Of a stretch of DNA of 64,000 nt, positions 27,388-38,130 are shown piece by piece. The stretch spans positions 434,001 to 498,000 of the forward strand of contig NZ_CP060789.1 in NCBI RefSeq assembly GCF_014489575.1, in the 5' to 3' direction. This DNA is from Tessaracoccus defluvii (GTDB taxonomy: Bacteria > Actinomycetota > Actinomycetes > Propionibacteriales > Propionibacteriaceae). Both the position numbers and the translations under genes were made by a program. The notes under the pieces are model-generated. The model had not been told where the DNA came from. It did no database searches and was given only the letters and a program-made list of their open reading frames with translations. Position 1 is the first letter of the stretch; every line of letters starts with the position of its first letter.

Positions 27388-28610
27388 ATGTTCATCGTGC
27401 TCGGAGTGACGGGCGGCATCGCCGCATACAAGACGGTCTCGCTGGTGCGGCTGCTGATCGGCGACGGGCACGACGTGCACGTCGTGCCGACCGCGGATGC
27501 GTTGCGGTTCGTCGGGCTGCCCACCTGGGAGGCGATCAGCCGCAATCCCGTGACGACATCGGTGCACGACGACGTGCCCCGGGTCCGCCACGTGGCCCTC
27601 GGCCAGCAGGCCGACCTCATCGTCGTCGCGCCCGCGACGGCCAACACGATGGCGTCGATGGCAGCCGGTCTCGCCGACGACCTGCTCGGCACGACGCTGC
27701 TCGCCTCCGCCGCCCCCGTCCTGATCGCGCCCGCGATGCACACGGAGATGTGGCGCCATCCCGCCACGGTCGCGAACCTGGCCACCCTCCGCTCCCGCGG
27801 CGTCGAGGTGATCGGGCCGGAGGACGGGCCGCTGACCGGCGGCGACGCGGGGCCGGGCCGGATGAGCGAGCCGGAGGCGATCCACGTCAGGATCGTCGAG
27901 CTGCTCGGCCGCCGGGCGGACCTGGCGGGGCTGACGGTGGCCGTCTCGGCAGGCGGGACCCGCGAGCCCATCGACCCTGTGCGCTTCCTGGGCAACCGGT
28001 CCAGCGGGCGCCAGGGCGTCGCCGTCGCCGCGGCGGCCGCGGCCAGGGGAGCGCGCGTCATCCTCGCGTCCGCCAACATCGAGGAGGCGGTCCTCGCCGA
28101 CGCCGCCGGCACCCAGATCGTGCCCGTCGGGACGGCCGCCGAACTGGGCGAGGTGATGGACCGGCTCGCCCGGGAGGCCGACGTCGTGATCATGGCCGCC
28201 GCCGTCGCCGACTTCCGTGTCGCCGACGTGGCGGACGGCAAGCTGACCAAGGAGGACGGCGGCATCGCCTCCCTGGAGCTGGTCGAGAACCGCGACATCC
28301 TCGCCGGGCTGACCGCGGCACGACGCCCGGGGCAGGTCGTCGTCGGGTTCGCGGCGGAGACCGCGAGCGGCGTCGAGCTTGTGGAGCGGGGCCGCAGGAA
28401 GCGCCGTCGCAAGGGTGCCGACCTGCTGGCCGTCAACGAGGTGGGCTGGGACAAGGGCTTCGAGGCGAAAGACAACCACCTCGTCGTGATCGGATCAACG
28501 ACGAGGTGGTCGCGGAGGCGTCCGGGTCGAAGCGCGCTGTGGCCGACGCGCTCCTGGACGCGGTGGTCGGTTACCGGGCGGGCCAGAGAGCCTCGGGCAT
28601 CAGCTCGTAG
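27388..28610 (+). CDS. coaBC: Phosphopantothenoylcysteine decarboxylase/phosphopantothenate-cysteine ligase; one frameshift
   Basis: About 407 aa. CoaC half: [35 protein letters not shown] and the PAMHTEMW loop. CoaB half: [25 protein letters not shown] and the Lys-rich KLTKEDGG. It makes 4'-phosphopantetheine for coenzyme A. The last 40 codons are in another frame after one base is lost near 28493; the corrected tail reads [20 protein letters not shown]. The corrected 3' end overlaps the convergent EF-G-like gene by 40 bp. Essential gene, so the shift is probably an artefact. Confidence 0.94.
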
Positions 28611-30652
28611 CCGTGGAACTCCCGGGTGAACGAACCGGTGCCCTGCGCGAGGCCGCGTAGGTCGACCGGGTAGCTGACCAGTTCGAGTTGGGGCACGAGC
28701 GCCTCGATGGTCGCGTGGCCGAGGCCGTCGACGTCACTGCCCAGCACCTGCGCCCGCCGGGATCCGAGATCCGTCAGCGCCGCGCCCAGGTAGCCGTCGG
28801 CGATGTGGACCCTGATCCGGTCGATGGGCTCGAGCAGCCCCACCTCACCGGACTCGGCCGCGTCACGCAGAGCCAGCTGGCCCGCCACCTGGAAGGCCAT
28901 GTCCGACGAGTCCACCGAGTGGGACTTGCCGTCGTGGAGCGTGACCTGCAGATCCACCACCGGCACGCCGAAGCGGGTGCCCTGGGCGACCTGCTGCTGC
29001 AGCCCCTTCTCGACCGACGCGATGTAGGCGCGCGGCACGGCCCCGCCGACGACCTTGTCGACGAAGCGGAATCCCTCGCCACGCTCCAGGGGCGCGACCT
29101 CGATGTTGCAGACGGCGTACTGGCCGTGGCCGCCGGACTGCTTCACGTTGCGGCCGGTGCCCTTGGCGGGGCTCAGGAACGTCTCGCGGAGCGCGACGCG
29201 CACGGGTTCCTCGACGATCTTGAGGCCCATCCGGTCCACCAGCCGGGAGATGGTCAGATCCTTCTGCGCCTGTCCCATCACCCACAGCAGCTGCTGCTCG
29301 GTCTCGGCGTTGCGCTCCAGCCGGATCGTCGCGTCCTCGAGCGACAGGCGGTGCAGGGCCCCGGTGAGCTTGTCCGCATCTCCGCGCGTGGTGGCCGCCA
29401 GGGCCACCGGCAGCAGGGGGCGCGGCAGCTCCCACGGCTCGACGACGGCTGGCCGGTCCACCGACGACAGCGTGTCACCCGTCTCCGCCTTCGCCAGCCG
29501 GGTCACCTGGACGATCTCCCCGGCGATGGCCGTGGCCAACGGCGTGAAGTCGAGGCCGTATGGGGCCGACAGGGGGCCGACGCGTTCCTGCGCGTCGTGA
29601 TCCGGGTGCAGCGGGTCGGCGTCGCCGCCGAAGAGTTCCCGCCGTCCGGAGACGTTCACCACGTCGTCCGCGCGCAGTGTGCCCGAGAAGATGCGCACCA
29701 GCGACGTCCGCCCCGAATACGGATCCGAGGTCGTGCGGATCACCTGCGCGACGAGCGGGCCGTCAGGATCACAGGCCGCCGCGGGCAGCGCGGCCCCGTT
29801 CGGGGTGGCGATGTCCGGCACCGGGTGGACGGCGGGGGAGGGGAAACCCTTCTCGATCCAGCGGAGCAACTCCTCTGTGCCCTTGACCGACGTCGTGTGT
29901 GCCGGCAGCAGGGGAAACAGCCTGGCCGAGGCCACGGCGCGGGTCAGGGAATCGTGGACCTCCTCGACGGCGATCTCTTCGCCCTCCAGGTAGCGCTCCA
30001 TCAGGTCGTCGTCGGAGATCTCCGTGATGATCGCCTCGAGCAGCGGGGCCCGCTCGGCGTCGATGAGGGCGAGTTCCTCGGCTGTGGCGTCCCGGGACAC
30101 CCGGTCGCCGGAGGAGTAGTCGTGCGCGCGCTTGTTCAGCAGCGACAGGTTGCCGACGTTGCGGCCGTCGACGGTGAGCGGGATCAGCGCAGGGATCACT
30201 CCCTGGCCGAACGCCTCGGCGCAGGCGGCGACCATGTCGTCGAACGAGGCACGGCCCTGGTCGAGCTTGGTGATGGCGATGATGCGCGGCATCGCGACGT
30301 CGGCGCACTCCTCCCACAGGGCGATGGTGGTGGGGTCGATCGCGTCGCCGGCGGGGATCACGAAGATGGCGGCGTCCGCGGCCCGCAGACCGGCGCGCAG
30401 CTCTCCCACGAAGTCCGGGTGGCCCGGCGCGTCGAGGAGGTTGATCTGCACGTCGATCGCCGGGATCGAAGCCAGTGTCAGGGACGCCCCACGCTCGGGG
30501 GTGTCTTTCTCACCGCGGTAGCCGGGGACCCGGGCGCGCAGCAGATGTTCAAACAGTGTCGTTTTGCCCGAACCGCTCGCGCCGACAAGGATGACGTTAC
30601 GTACATCGTCCGGCGACGCCACGGTGATCTGGGGACTCGTCTTTGAGGCCAT
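28571..30652 (-). CDS. Elongation factor G-like GTPase (FusA2-type)
   Basis: 693 aa. G1 [10 protein letters not shown]3 DAPGHPDF and G4 as TKLD in place of the usual NKxD. EF-G domains III-V are recognisable ([39 protein letters not shown]). The canonical fusA normally sits with rpsL/rpsG, which are not here. This divergent second EF-G is common in actinobacteria; it is not the main translocase and its role is uncertain. The start is the ATG at 30652. Confidence 0.9.
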   Translation of the reverse strand: MASKTSPQITVASPDDVRNVILVGASGSGKTTLFEHLLRARVPGYRGEKDTPERGASLTLASIPAIDVQINLLDAPGHPDFVGELRAGLRAADAAIFVIPAGDAIDPTTIALWEECADVAMPRIIAITKLDQGRASFDDMVAACAEAFGQGVIPALIPLTVDGRNVGNLSLLNKRAHDYSSGDRVSRDATAEELALIDAERAPLLEAIITEISDDDLMERYLEGEEIAVEEVHDSLTRAVASARLFPLLPAHTTSVKGTEELLRWIEKGFPSPAVHPVPDIATPNGAALPAAACDPDGPLVAQVIRTTSDPYSGRTSLVRIFSGTLRADDVVNVSGRRELFGGDADPLHPDHDAQERVGPLSAPYGLDFTPLATAIAGEIVQVTRLAKAETGDTLSSVDRPAVVEPWELPRPLLPVALAATTRGDADKLTGALHRLSLEDATIRLERNAETEQQLLWVMGQAQKDLTISRLVDRMGLKIVEEPVRVALRETFLSPAKGTGRNVKQSGGHGQYAVCNIEVAPLERGEGFRFVDKVVGGAVPRAYIASVEKGLQQQVAQGTRFGVPVVDLQVTLHDGKSHSVDSSDMAFQVAGQLALRDAAESGEVGLLEPIDRIRVHIADGYLGAALTDLGSRRAQVLGSDVDGLGHATIEALVPQLELVSYPVDLRGLAQGTGSFTREFHGYELMPEALWPAR

Positions 30653-30701
30653 GGGTCAACCGTAGCCCCCGCCCCACCGGCAGAGGCGCCCGCCCCCTGA
30701 T

Positions 30702-30731
30702 TTGGCGCATGAGGACCTCCCGTCGTAAGCT
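30702..30731 (+). promoter_or_regulatory. Possible rplM-rpsI promoter
   Basis: TTGGCG (30702-30707) and TAAGCT (30726-30731) are separated by 18 bp, about 98 bp upstream of rplM. The long leader could hold an L13 autoregulatory site, but none is evident by eye. Confidence 0.35.
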
Positions 30732-30828
30732 AGGTTGCTGTTGCGCGCCGTGCGGACTCGCGATGTAGAAGTCGTCGCCGCAAGCGCACTGCGCACCTGT
30801 TCACTTGAATGGAAGTTGGTCTGCCTCC

Positions 30829-31272
30829 GTGTCTACGTACACCCCGAAGCCGGGCGAAATCGCCCGGAACTGGCACGTGATCGATGCCGAGGACGTCGTG
30901 CTCGGACGTCTTTCCGTGGCCGCTGCGACCCTGCTGCGGGGCAAGCACAAGGCCACCTACGCGCCTCACGTGGATGGTGGCGACTTCGTCGTCATCATCA
31001 ACGCCTCCAAGATCGCCCTCACGGGCAACAAGCGCTCTGACTCGCTGCGGTACTCGCACTCCGGTCGTCCCGGTGGACTCAAGTCCATCTCGATCGGCGA
31101 GCTGCTCGAGAAGGATCCGCGTAAGGCGGTCGAGAAGGCCGTGTGGGGCATGCTCCCCAAGAACAAGCTGAGCCGTCAGCTGATCAGCAAGCTCAAGGTC
31201 TACGCCGGCCCCGAGCACCCGCACGCCGCTCAGCAGCCGCAGCCCTACGAGATCACCCAGATCGCCCAGTGA
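30829..31272 (+). CDS. rplM: 50S ribosomal protein L13
   Basis: 147 aa. [30 protein letters not shown] start, [17 protein letters not shown] and [12 protein letters not shown] are the L13 signature. The GTG at 30829 gives the canonical length; an in-frame ATG at 30805 would add eight unrelated residues. It is co-transcribed with rpsI. Confidence 0.98.
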   Translation: MSTYTPKPGEIARNWHVIDAEDVVLGRLSVAAATLLRGKHKATYAPHVDGGDFVVIINASKIALTGNKRSDSLRYSHSGRPGGLKSISIGELLEKDPRKAVEKAVWGMLPKNKLSRQLISKLKVYAGPEHPHAAQQPQPYEITQIAQ

Positions 31273-31283
31273 GTGAGAATCAG

Positions 31284-31808
31284 ATGACCGACACCGTCAC
31301 AGACGAAACCGTCGCCGAGGAGATCACTCCTTTCGTCGACGACCAGAACCGCGAGATCGCCTACCGTTCGGACGCGAACCCGGCCGCCGCTGCAGGCGCC
31401 GACGTGCGCCCGGCAGTTGTCGCCCCCGGTTCCGGGACCGGCCGCCGCAAGCAGGCCGTCGCCCGCGTCCGGATCGTTCCGGGCTCCGGCGCCTGGACCA
31501 TCAACGGCCGCACCCTTGAGGAGTACTTCCCCAACAAGGTGCACCAGCAGCACGTTAGCGACCCGTTCACGGTCGCCGGTGTCGCCGGCTCGTACGACGT
31601 CATCGCCCGCATCGACGGTGGCGGCATCAGCGGCCAGGCCGGTGCGCTGCGTCTCGGCGTGGCCCGTGCCCTGAACGCCGTCGACGCCGAGGCCTCGCGC
31701 CCCGCGCTGAAGAAGGCTGGCATGCTCACCCGTGACGCCCGCGTCATCGAGCGCAAGAAGGCCGGTCTCAAGAAGGCCCGTAAGGCTCCGCAGTACAGCA
31801 AGCGCTGA
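31284..31808 (+). CDS. rpsI: 30S ribosomal protein S9
   Basis: 174 aa: an acidic, actinobacterial N-terminal extension of about 50 residues, then the S9 domain beginning [19 protein letters not shown] and ending with the tRNA-contacting tail [11 protein letters not shown] at 31284 is chosen; a GTG at 31269 overlapping the rplM stop is an in-frame alternative. Confidence 0.97.
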   Translation: MTDTVTDETVAEEITPFVDDQNREIAYRSDANPAAAAGADVRPAVVAPGSGTGRRKQAVARVRIVPGSGAWTINGRTLEEYFPNKVHQQHVSDPFTVAGVAGSYDVIARIDGGGISGQAGALRLGVARALNAVDAEASRPALKKAGMLTRDARVIERKKAGLKKARKAPQYSKR

Positions 31809-31817
31809 TCCTGCGCA

Positions 31818-31858
31818 CGAAACGCCCACCTGGATCAGGTGGGCGTTTCGTCGTTTTT
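31818..31858 (+). terminator. Terminator of rplM-rpsI
   Basis: A 14-15 bp near-perfect stem (CGAAACGCCCACCT with AGGTGGGCGTTTCG), loop GGATC, then TCGTTTTT. Confidence 0.92.
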
Positions 31859-31923
31859 CCCCGAACTCCCCGCTCAATATCCCCCGCTCAATCGGACTGA
31901 GCGATACCGCTAAGGTGGCACCC

Positions 31924-33275
31924 GTGGCACGACTTTTTGGAACCGACGGCGTACGTGGCGTCGCAAACGAGGAACTGACCGCTGAGCTGGCGCTCGACCT
32001 GGCGGTCGCGGCGGCACACATCCTCGGGAGGCGGGAGCCTTCGGTGAGCGTCGGCCCTTCGCCCTCGTGGGGCGGGACCCGCGTGCCAGCGGGGAGTTCC
32101 TCGAGGCCGCGGTCGTCGCGGGCCTCGCCTCGGCCGGTGTGGACGTGATCCGGCTCGGCGTCGTGCCGACCCCGGCGGTCGCGTTCCTCGTCAACTCGAT
32201 GTCAGCCGACCTGGGCGTGATGATCTCCGCCTCCCACAACCCCATGCCTGACAACGGCATCAAGTTCTTCCAGCGGGGCGGCGTCAAGCTCGACGACTAC
32301 CTCGAGGACGCGATCGAGGCCCGCGTGGGTGAGGGCTGGAAGCGGCCCATCGGCGGCGCCGTCGGCCGGATCACGAGCGACAAGGGTGCCGTGGAGGCGT
32401 ACGTCGCGCACCTGGTGTCGTCGCTGGGGGAGCCGATGTCGTTGCAGGGGCTGAAGGTCGTCATCGACTGCGCCAACGGTGCCGCCTCCGCCACCGCGCC
32501 CAAGGCGTTCGCCGCGCAGGGCGCGACGGTCATCGCCATCCATGCGGATCCGGACGGCCTCAACATCAACGACAACGCCGGCTCCACGCACATGGGCACC
32601 CTGGTCCAGCGCGTCCTCGATGAGGGCGCCGATCTCGGCATCGCGCTCGACGGTGACGCCGACCGGTGCCTGGCCGTCGACGCGCAGGGCAACATCGTCG
32701 ACGGCGACCAGATCCTGGCCATCCTGGCCATCGCGCTCAAGGAGGATCATCGCCTGATCTCCGACACTGTGGTCGTGACGGTGATGAGCAACCTGGGCAT
32801 GATCAACGCGATGCGCGAGCACGGCATCAAGGTCGACCAGACGAAGGTGGGCGACCGTTATGTGCTGGAGTCGATGAACGCCAACGGCTTCGCGCTCGGC
32901 GGCGAGCAGTCCGGACACGTCATCATCTCCGAGTTCGCCAACACGGGGGACGGCACACTGACCGGGTTGCACCTCGCGGCCCGCATCGTCGCGACGGGGG
33001 TCCCGCTGCAGGGGCTGGCGTCGGTGATGACGGTGCTGCCGCAGGTCGTGATCAACGTGCGCGGGGTCGACAAGCTTCGGGCCGGCATCGACACGGGTGT
33101 GCAGGCAGCTGTCAGCGCCGCGTCGCAGCGGCTGGGTGACACGGGTCGGGTGCTGCTGCGGCCGTCCGGCACCGAGCCCGTCGTGCGCGTCATGGTGGAG
33201 GCCCCCACCGACGAGTTGGCCGCCGAGATCGCGCAGTCGCTCGCCGACAAGGTCCTGGAACGTCTGGCGCTCTGA
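31924..33275 (+). CDS. glmM: Phosphoglucosamine mutase; one frameshift
   Basis: About 450 aa, normal for GlmM. GTG start ([17 protein letters not shown]). Ser105 in [13 protein letters not shown] is the phosphoserine position. The metal loop is [11 protein letters not shown] and the phosphate site is [12 protein letters not shown]. It converts glucosamine-6-P to glucosamine-1-P for peptidoglycan. A base is missing in the GGCCC stretch near 32053; restored it reads [18 protein letters not shown]. GlmM is essential, so this is probably a sequencing error. Confidence 0.96.
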
Positions 33276-33329
33276 CCCCTCAGGCCGCCGGTAAGGTGGT
33301 CGACAGCCCAACTTGATAAAGGAGTTCCG

Positions 33330-34070
33330 ATGCTCGCCGAACCCGCCGCGCAGCGCACGCTATTGAGGCTCGCCGATCTGGACGCGGAGACCCGTCGCGT
33401 GCAGCACGCCGCGCAGACTCTGCCGCAGCACAAGAGCATCACCTCGCTGATGGAGGCCCGTAAGGGCGTCGGGGACGAGTTGGTCGCCTCCGAGATCGAG
33501 GTCGACGACCTCACCATCGCTGTCCGCAAGGCCGAGGACGATCTCACTCCTGTGAAGGAACGGCTGGAGCGCAACGAGCGCCGGGTCGCGGACGGTTCCG
33601 TCGGTGATTCCAAGGTGCTGCGGTCGCTGACCGAGGAGGTCGAGCACCTCAAGCGCAGGATCGGGGAGCTGGAGGACGCCCAGCTGGACCTGATGGGGGC
33701 GTTGGAGGACGCGACCGGGCACCGTGACCGGATCGCCGCGCAGAAGGCCGAGGTCGAGACGCGCCTGCGCGACGAGGTGGCGGCCCGTGATGAGGCGGTC
33801 TCCCGGCTTCGTGCCGAGTCCCAGGATCTGCACGCCGCCCGCGGGCCCGTCGCGGCATCGGTCCCCGCCGACCTGTTGAAGCTCTACGAGCGGCTGCTGG
33901 CGTCCACCGGCATCGGTGCCGCTCTCCTCCAGGCCGGTCGCTGCGGCGGCTGCCAGCTCCAGCTGACGCTGTCGGATCTCGACATGTTCCGCAAGGCGCC
34001 TGACAACGAGGTCGTCCGCTGCACGGAGTGCGAGCGCATCCTCGTCCGGACGGCTGAGTCAGGCCTCTGA
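33330..34070 (+). CDS. Coiled-coil C4 zinc-ribbon protein (PF02591)
   Basis: 246 aa. A long antiparallel coiled coil (about residues 15-185, rich in Glu, Arg and Leu heptads) is followed by a zinc ribbon formed by CGGCQ and CTEC. This arrangement is found in nearly all actinobacteria, next to genes for RNA or DNA processing; a role in RNA metabolism is suspected. Its TGA overlaps the ATG of the RNB ribonuclease gene, which supports co-function. Confidence 0.88.
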   Translation: MLAEPAAQRTLLRLADLDAETRRVQHAAQTLPQHKSITSLMEARKGVGDELVASEIEVDDLTIAVRKAEDDLTPVKERLERNERRVADGSVGDSKVLRSLTEEVEHLKRRIGELEDAQLDLMGALEDATGHRDRIAAQKAEVETRLRDEVAARDEAVSRLRAESQDLHAARGPVAASVPADLLKLYERLLASTGIGAALLQAGRCGGCQLQLTLSDLDMFRKAPDNEVVRCTECERILVRTAESGL

Positions 34071-35503
34071 TGCCGAGCCCCAAGGTCGCGGCCCCCGACG
34101 TTCCGGTCGAGCTGCGCGAGGGGCTCGAGCGGCTCCGCGACCGGCTGGACCTGCCGCGCAGCTTCCCTCCGCCGGTCCTCGAGGACGCCGAGGCCGCCGC
34201 CGGGCTGGCTGCCGACGGTCACGTCGACCGCACCGACATCGAGTTCGTCACCATCGACCCCGCCAGCTCCATGGACCTGGACCAGGCCGTCCAGATCGAG
34301 CGCGACGGCGACGGGTACCTGGTCTGGTACGCCATCTCCGACGTGGCCCACTTCGTCCGCCCGGGGACGGCGCTGGAGGCGGAGACGCACGACCGTGGCC
34401 TCACCCGGTACGCCCCGGGAGCACGCATCCCGCTGCACCCGTCCGTCCTGAGCGAGGGCGCTGCGTCGCTACTCGCCGACGGTCGACCACGCCCCGCGAT
34501 GATGTGGGAGATCCGGCTCGGTCCTGACGGGAAGACCCGCGACGTCGCGCTGACAAGGGCGCTCGTCCGCAGTTACGCCAAGCTCAGCTACGACGAGGTG
34601 CAGGCGGACGTGGAGGCCGGGACGCTGCATCCCAGCATCGCGTTGCTGCCTGAGGTCGGCGGGCTCAGGCAGCAGGTGGAGATCGACCGGGGTGGCGTCT
34701 CGCTGAACCTGCCGGATCAGGAGATCGTCGAGCGCGACGGGACCTGGGAGCTGGAGTTCCGTCGGCTGGTGCCGGTGGAGACCTGGAATGCCGAGATCTC
34801 GCTGCTCACCGGCTTCGCCGCCGCCGACACCATGCTCCGCGGGCGGATCGGCATCCTGAGGACGCTGCCCCCGGCGGAAGAGTGGGCGCTCGGCCGGCTG
34901 CGTCGCCAGGCGCGTGGGCTCGGGGTCGACTGGCCCAGGTCGATGACGTACCCGGAGTTCGTCCGGTCCCTGTCACCCGAGGACCCCGTCCAGCTCGCCG
35001 TCCTGACGAAGTGCACCATGCTGTTCCGCGGGGCCGGGTACGTGGCGTTCGACGGCGAACTGCCCGAGGGGAACCTGGAGCACAACGCGCTCGCGGCGCC
35101 CTATGCCCACACGACGGCGCCGCTGCGCCGACTGGTCGACCGCTATGTGCTGGAGATCTGCCACGCGCTGCTGAACGACCTGCCCGTCCCGGACTGGGCC
35201 CGCGAGGGTCTGGCCGCGCTGCCTGACGAGATGGCGGAGGCGGGCCGCAGCGCCAACGCGTACGAGCGTGGCGTCATCGACCTGACCGAGGCGCTGGTGC
35301 TGTCGTCGCGGGTGGGGGAGACCTTCACCGGGGTGCTGACTGACGTGCATCCCAAGTCCGGCGTCGGCACCGTCCAGTTCAGGGATCCCGCCGTCGAGCT
35401 GCGTCTGAAGGCGGATGCCGAAGATGTGGGCACCGAGATCAGGGTTCGGGTCGACGCGGTGGACGTGGTCGAGGGGAAGGTCACCGTCACGGAGATCGAC
35501 TGA
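34070..35503 (+). CDS. RNB-domain 3'-5' exoribonuclease (RNase II/R superfamily)
   Basis: 477 aa, shorter than RNase R. The RNB active-site stretch is TIDPASSMDLDQA, giving Asp63, Asp69 and Asp71; the fourth acidic position is Gln72, a DLDQA variant I recall as usual in the actinobacterial RNB subfamily. Later EHNALAAPYAHTTAPLRRLVDRY is the RNB end motif. A small beta-barrel (S1-like) C-terminus follows. It lacks the N-terminal cold-shock domains. Coupled to the upstream zinc-ribbon gene. Confidence 0.92.
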   Translation: MPSPKVAAPDVPVELREGLERLRDRLDLPRSFPPPVLEDAEAAAGLAADGHVDRTDIEFVTIDPASSMDLDQAVQIERDGDGYLVWYAISDVAHFVRPGTALEAETHDRGLTRYAPGARIPLHPSVLSEGAASLLADGRPRPAMMWEIRLGPDGKTRDVALTRALVRSYAKLSYDEVQADVEAGTLHPSIALLPEVGGLRQQVEIDRGGVSLNLPDQEIVERDGTWELEFRRLVPVETWNAEISLLTGFAAADTMLRGRIGILRTLPPAEEWALGRLRRQARGLGVDWPRSMTYPEFVRSLSPEDPVQLAVLTKCTMLFRGAGYVAFDGELPEGNLEHNALAAPYAHTTAPLRRLVDRYVLEICHALLNDLPVPDWAREGLAALPDEMAEAGRSANAYERGVIDLTEALVLSSRVGETFTGVLTDVHPKSGVGTVQFRDPAVELRLKADAEDVGTEIRVRVDAVDVVEGKVTVTEID

Positions 35504-35571
35504 GGCCGATCCCTCGGGACCCGTCCGCTGGCTCTGAAAAAAGTGTCAGACCCCTTCCGTAGCGTGGACTC

Positions 35572-36898
35572 ATGGACACGGTGACGGTGCGCGAGGTGGC
35601 GGAGTCGATCCGCTCCGCCGATGAATGGCGCCGTCGGGCGGAGGTCGAGGTCATCCTCGGCATCTGCCGGTTCGCCGAGGGATACTCGGTGGACCGCGAC
35701 GAGCTGGTGGAGGCGCTGGTCGAGCGGCAGATCCGGCTCGGCGGAGACGGCACGCCGCTCGTGTCGGAGTTCGTCAGCCTTGAGCTCGCCGGGCTGTTGC
35801 GCTGCAGCCCCACAGTGGCGGGCAATCGGATCGTCGAGGCGCTGGACCTGAAGCACCGCCATCCCGGGCTGCTCGCGGCCGTGGAGGCCTTCGAGAGCGA
35901 GCCCTCATGGGCGTTGCGTGCGGCGCGACGCTGCCACCAGCTGTCGATCGAGCTGGCCGATCGGGTGACCGACCGGTGGCTCACGCGGATCCGTGGCCTC
36001 GGCTGGACGGCCGCCTTCAACCTGCTGGAGCGGCTCATCGTCTCCACCGACGCTGAGCTGGCCGCGGAGCGGGAGCGCAGGGCGCGGGAGTCGCGCGGGG
36101 TCTACGTGTGGGGGCTCGACGACGGTGTGATGAACCTCACCGGTCGGCTGGACGCCACCGACGCCCGCTGGTTCGACGATGCGCTCAGCCAGGTCGCTGC
36201 CGTCCTCGAGGCCGAGCATCCGGGCCTGACCGCCGAGCAGCGGCGGGCCAAGGCCGTCGGCGTGCTGGCCCATCCCGCGCTCGCCCTGGCGCTGCTGCAG
36301 CGGGCCGCACAGCCTCTCCTTCCACTGGACGGGAAGCCCGGGCGGCTCCCGTGGAGCCGTGCGCCGAGGGTCGCGTGCCCGGCCATCTCTGCGGCAGGGT
36401 CGGGGTGCCGCTGGCGAAGCTCAGGCCCCGCGCCCGGCTGGTCGTCCATCTGCACTGCGACTCGGTCGGCAGCCTCCCGGGTACCGCCAGGATCGAGAGG
36501 GCGGGCGAGATCACGACGGCGCTCCTGGCTGAGCTGCTCGGCGACGTGCACGTCACGGTGCGGCCGGTGATCGACCTGCCCGAGCTTCCGACCGAGGACC
36601 GCTACGTGCCGCGGGCCGGGATCCGGCGGGCGGTGCTGCTGGCCATGGAGCGGGAGATGTTCCCGTACTCGAACCGCAGAGCTGCCGGGCTCGACCTCGA
36701 CCACACCGTGGCCTACCGGCCAGGTCGCCGGGGGCAGACGGGGTTGGGAAACCTGGCGCCGCTGGGGCGTAGGGGGCATCGGGCGAAGACGATGGGGCCT
36801 GGCGGGTGGAGCAGCCGAAGCCGGCCTGCCTCATCTGGATGAGCCCGCTGAAGTACCGCTACGAGGTCTCGCCGTCGGGGACGTTCATGCTGCGCTGA
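35572..36898 (+). CDS. DUF222/HNH endonuclease-signature protein (13E12-like); two frameshifts
   Basis: About 442 aa. The N-terminal DUF222 helical domain (EWRRRAEVEVILGICRFAEG, SLELAGLLRCSPT) is followed by the C-terminal HNH motif DLDHTVAYRPGRRGQTGLGNL-APLGRRGHRAKTMG. Frames are broken near 36345 (CCCGGG) and 36798 (GGGG), each by one lost base. The corrected end is IWMSPLKYRYEVSPSGTF. Such genes are multicopy in actinobacteria and belong to the REP13E12 group in mycobacteria, which serves as a prophage attachment site there. Function unknown. It borders the accessory island. Confidence 0.85.
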
Positions 36899-36909
36899 TG
36901 GGCTGAATC

Positions 36910-36920
36910 GCCACTCTGTG
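36910..36920 (+). repeat. Left 11-bp direct repeat of the small island
   Basis: GCCACTCTGTG, repeated exactly at 39070-39080. The two copies bracket the lower-GC block with the HSDR_N_2 and lipoprotein genes. It starts 11 bp after the DUF222 gene stop. Confidence 0.5.
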
Positions 36921-37035
36921 ATGACAAAGGTCAACCGCGCGCTGATTCACCTGCGCGTCTCGCTATGCTGTCCGAAAATACGCATGCTCATGCGGGTGTG
37001 GTGGGTTTGCCGCTGTGCGGGAGGAAAGGAAAACT

Positions 37036-38130
37036 GTGGCCATCGAGGATGCCATCAAGGAGATCGCGGTCAAGATCGTCGATCACTCAGCGGCGCTCAC
37101 CACGGAAGAGGCGACGAAAACAGCGGTTGTCCTGCCCTTCATCGCCCGTGTATTGGGCTATGACGTGTTCGACCCGACGGAGGTGCTCCCAGAGTTCACG
37201 GCCGACGTTGGCACCAAGAAGGGCGAAAAGGTCGACTTTGCCATCTTGCGCGGTGGCGAGGTCCAGATGCTCATCGAGTGCAAGCAGATCGGCGCTCCGC
37301 TGAACATCAACCATGCCTCGCAGCTGTTCCGGTACTTCCATGTGACCAACGCGCGGATCGGGATCCTCACGAACGGCCAGCGCTGGCAGTTCTACACCGA
37401 CCTCGACAAGCCGAACAAGATGGACGAGCGTCCGTTCCTGACCCTTGACCTTCGCGATATCGATCCCTATGCGCTCCCCGAGTTGCAGAAGCTGACCAAG
37501 TCCACGTTCGACTTGGACTCGGTTCTGTCGGCGGCCGAGGAACTCAAGTACGTCTCTGGCATCAAGAAGACGATCGACCAGCTGTTTGCTGAGCCGTCGG
37601 AGGACTTCGTTCGGATTCTGGCGGCCAGCGTGTACGACCGGCCTCTGACTGCCCGCATGCGAGAGTTCTTCACGTCCGTGTCGGCTAATGCCTGTCGTCA
37701 GTGGATCACCGATCAGGTCAATGTTCGGCTGAAGACTGCCCTGCAAGGGCAAGGAGTCGCTGTTGCATCCGTCTCTAGCGCCGACGACGAGGGCTCCACC
37801 GACACGCTAGGGGAGGCGGAGGACACCGCTCGAGGCACCGACATCGAGACCACTCTGGACGAGATGGAGGGCTTCAACATCGTGAGGGCAATCGCCGTGA
37901 GTGAGGTACCGGTTGAACGTATCGCAGCTCGCGACACGAAGTCGTACTTCGGAATTCTACTCGATGACAACAACCGGAAGCCGATCTGCCGCCTGCACTT
38001 CAACCGTCAGCAGAAGTACTTGGGTCTGATGGACGAGGCCAAGGTCGAGCAGCGGATCGCGATCGACAAGATCGCTGACATCTACCAGCATGCTGAGGTC
38101 ATTCGCGAGGCGGTTCGCCGCTACGCCTGA
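37036..38130 (+). CDS. Orphan HSDR_N_2-type nuclease-like protein (type I restriction R-subunit N-terminal domain)
   Basis: 364 aa. The N-terminal PD-(D/E)xK-type domain has VDFAILRGGEVQMLIECKQ with the Asp-x(n)-Glu-x-Lys order, then ASQLFRYFHVTNARIGILTNG, typical of HSDR_N_2 (PF13588). The C-terminal ~100 residues (SYFGILLDDNNRKPICRLHF) form a small domain found with it. There is no helicase domain, and no HsdM or HsdS is nearby, so it is not a full R subunit. GTG start behind GGAGGAAAGG. Its codons are more AT-rich than its neighbours'. A defence role is possible but unproven. Confidence 0.82.
   Translation: MAIEDAIKEIAVKIVDHSAALTTEEATKTAVVLPFIARVLGYDVFDPTEVLPEFTADVGTKKGEKVDFAILRGGEVQMLIECKQIGAPLNINHASQLFRYFHVTNARIGILTNGQRWQFYTDLDKPNKMDERPFLTLDLRDIDPYALPELQKLTKSTFDLDSVLSAAEELKYVSGIKKTIDQLFAEPSEDFVRILAASVYDRPLTARMREFFTSVSANACRQWITDQVNVRLKTALQGQGVAVASVSSADDEGSTDTLGEAEDTARGTDIETTLDEMEGFNIVRAIAVSEVPVERIAARDTKSYFGILLDDNNRKPICRLHFNRQQKYLGLMDEAKVEQRIAIDKIADIYQHAEVIREAVRRYA

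Noticed and set aside
28688..30646. A 652-codon open frame antisense to the EF-G-like gene
   Set aside because: Shadow frame with Arg/Gly/Asp-rich low-complexity composition and no domain; caused by GC-rich third positions.
36990..37015. Small palindrome CGCATG-CT-CATGCG before the HSDR_N_2 gene as an operator
   Set aside because: Only six base pairs per arm, no second copy seen and no regulator gene in the island; could be chance.
37036..38130. A complete type I restriction-modification system
   Set aside because: Only an R-subunit N-terminal-like domain is present; no helicase motor, methylase or specificity gene within reach.
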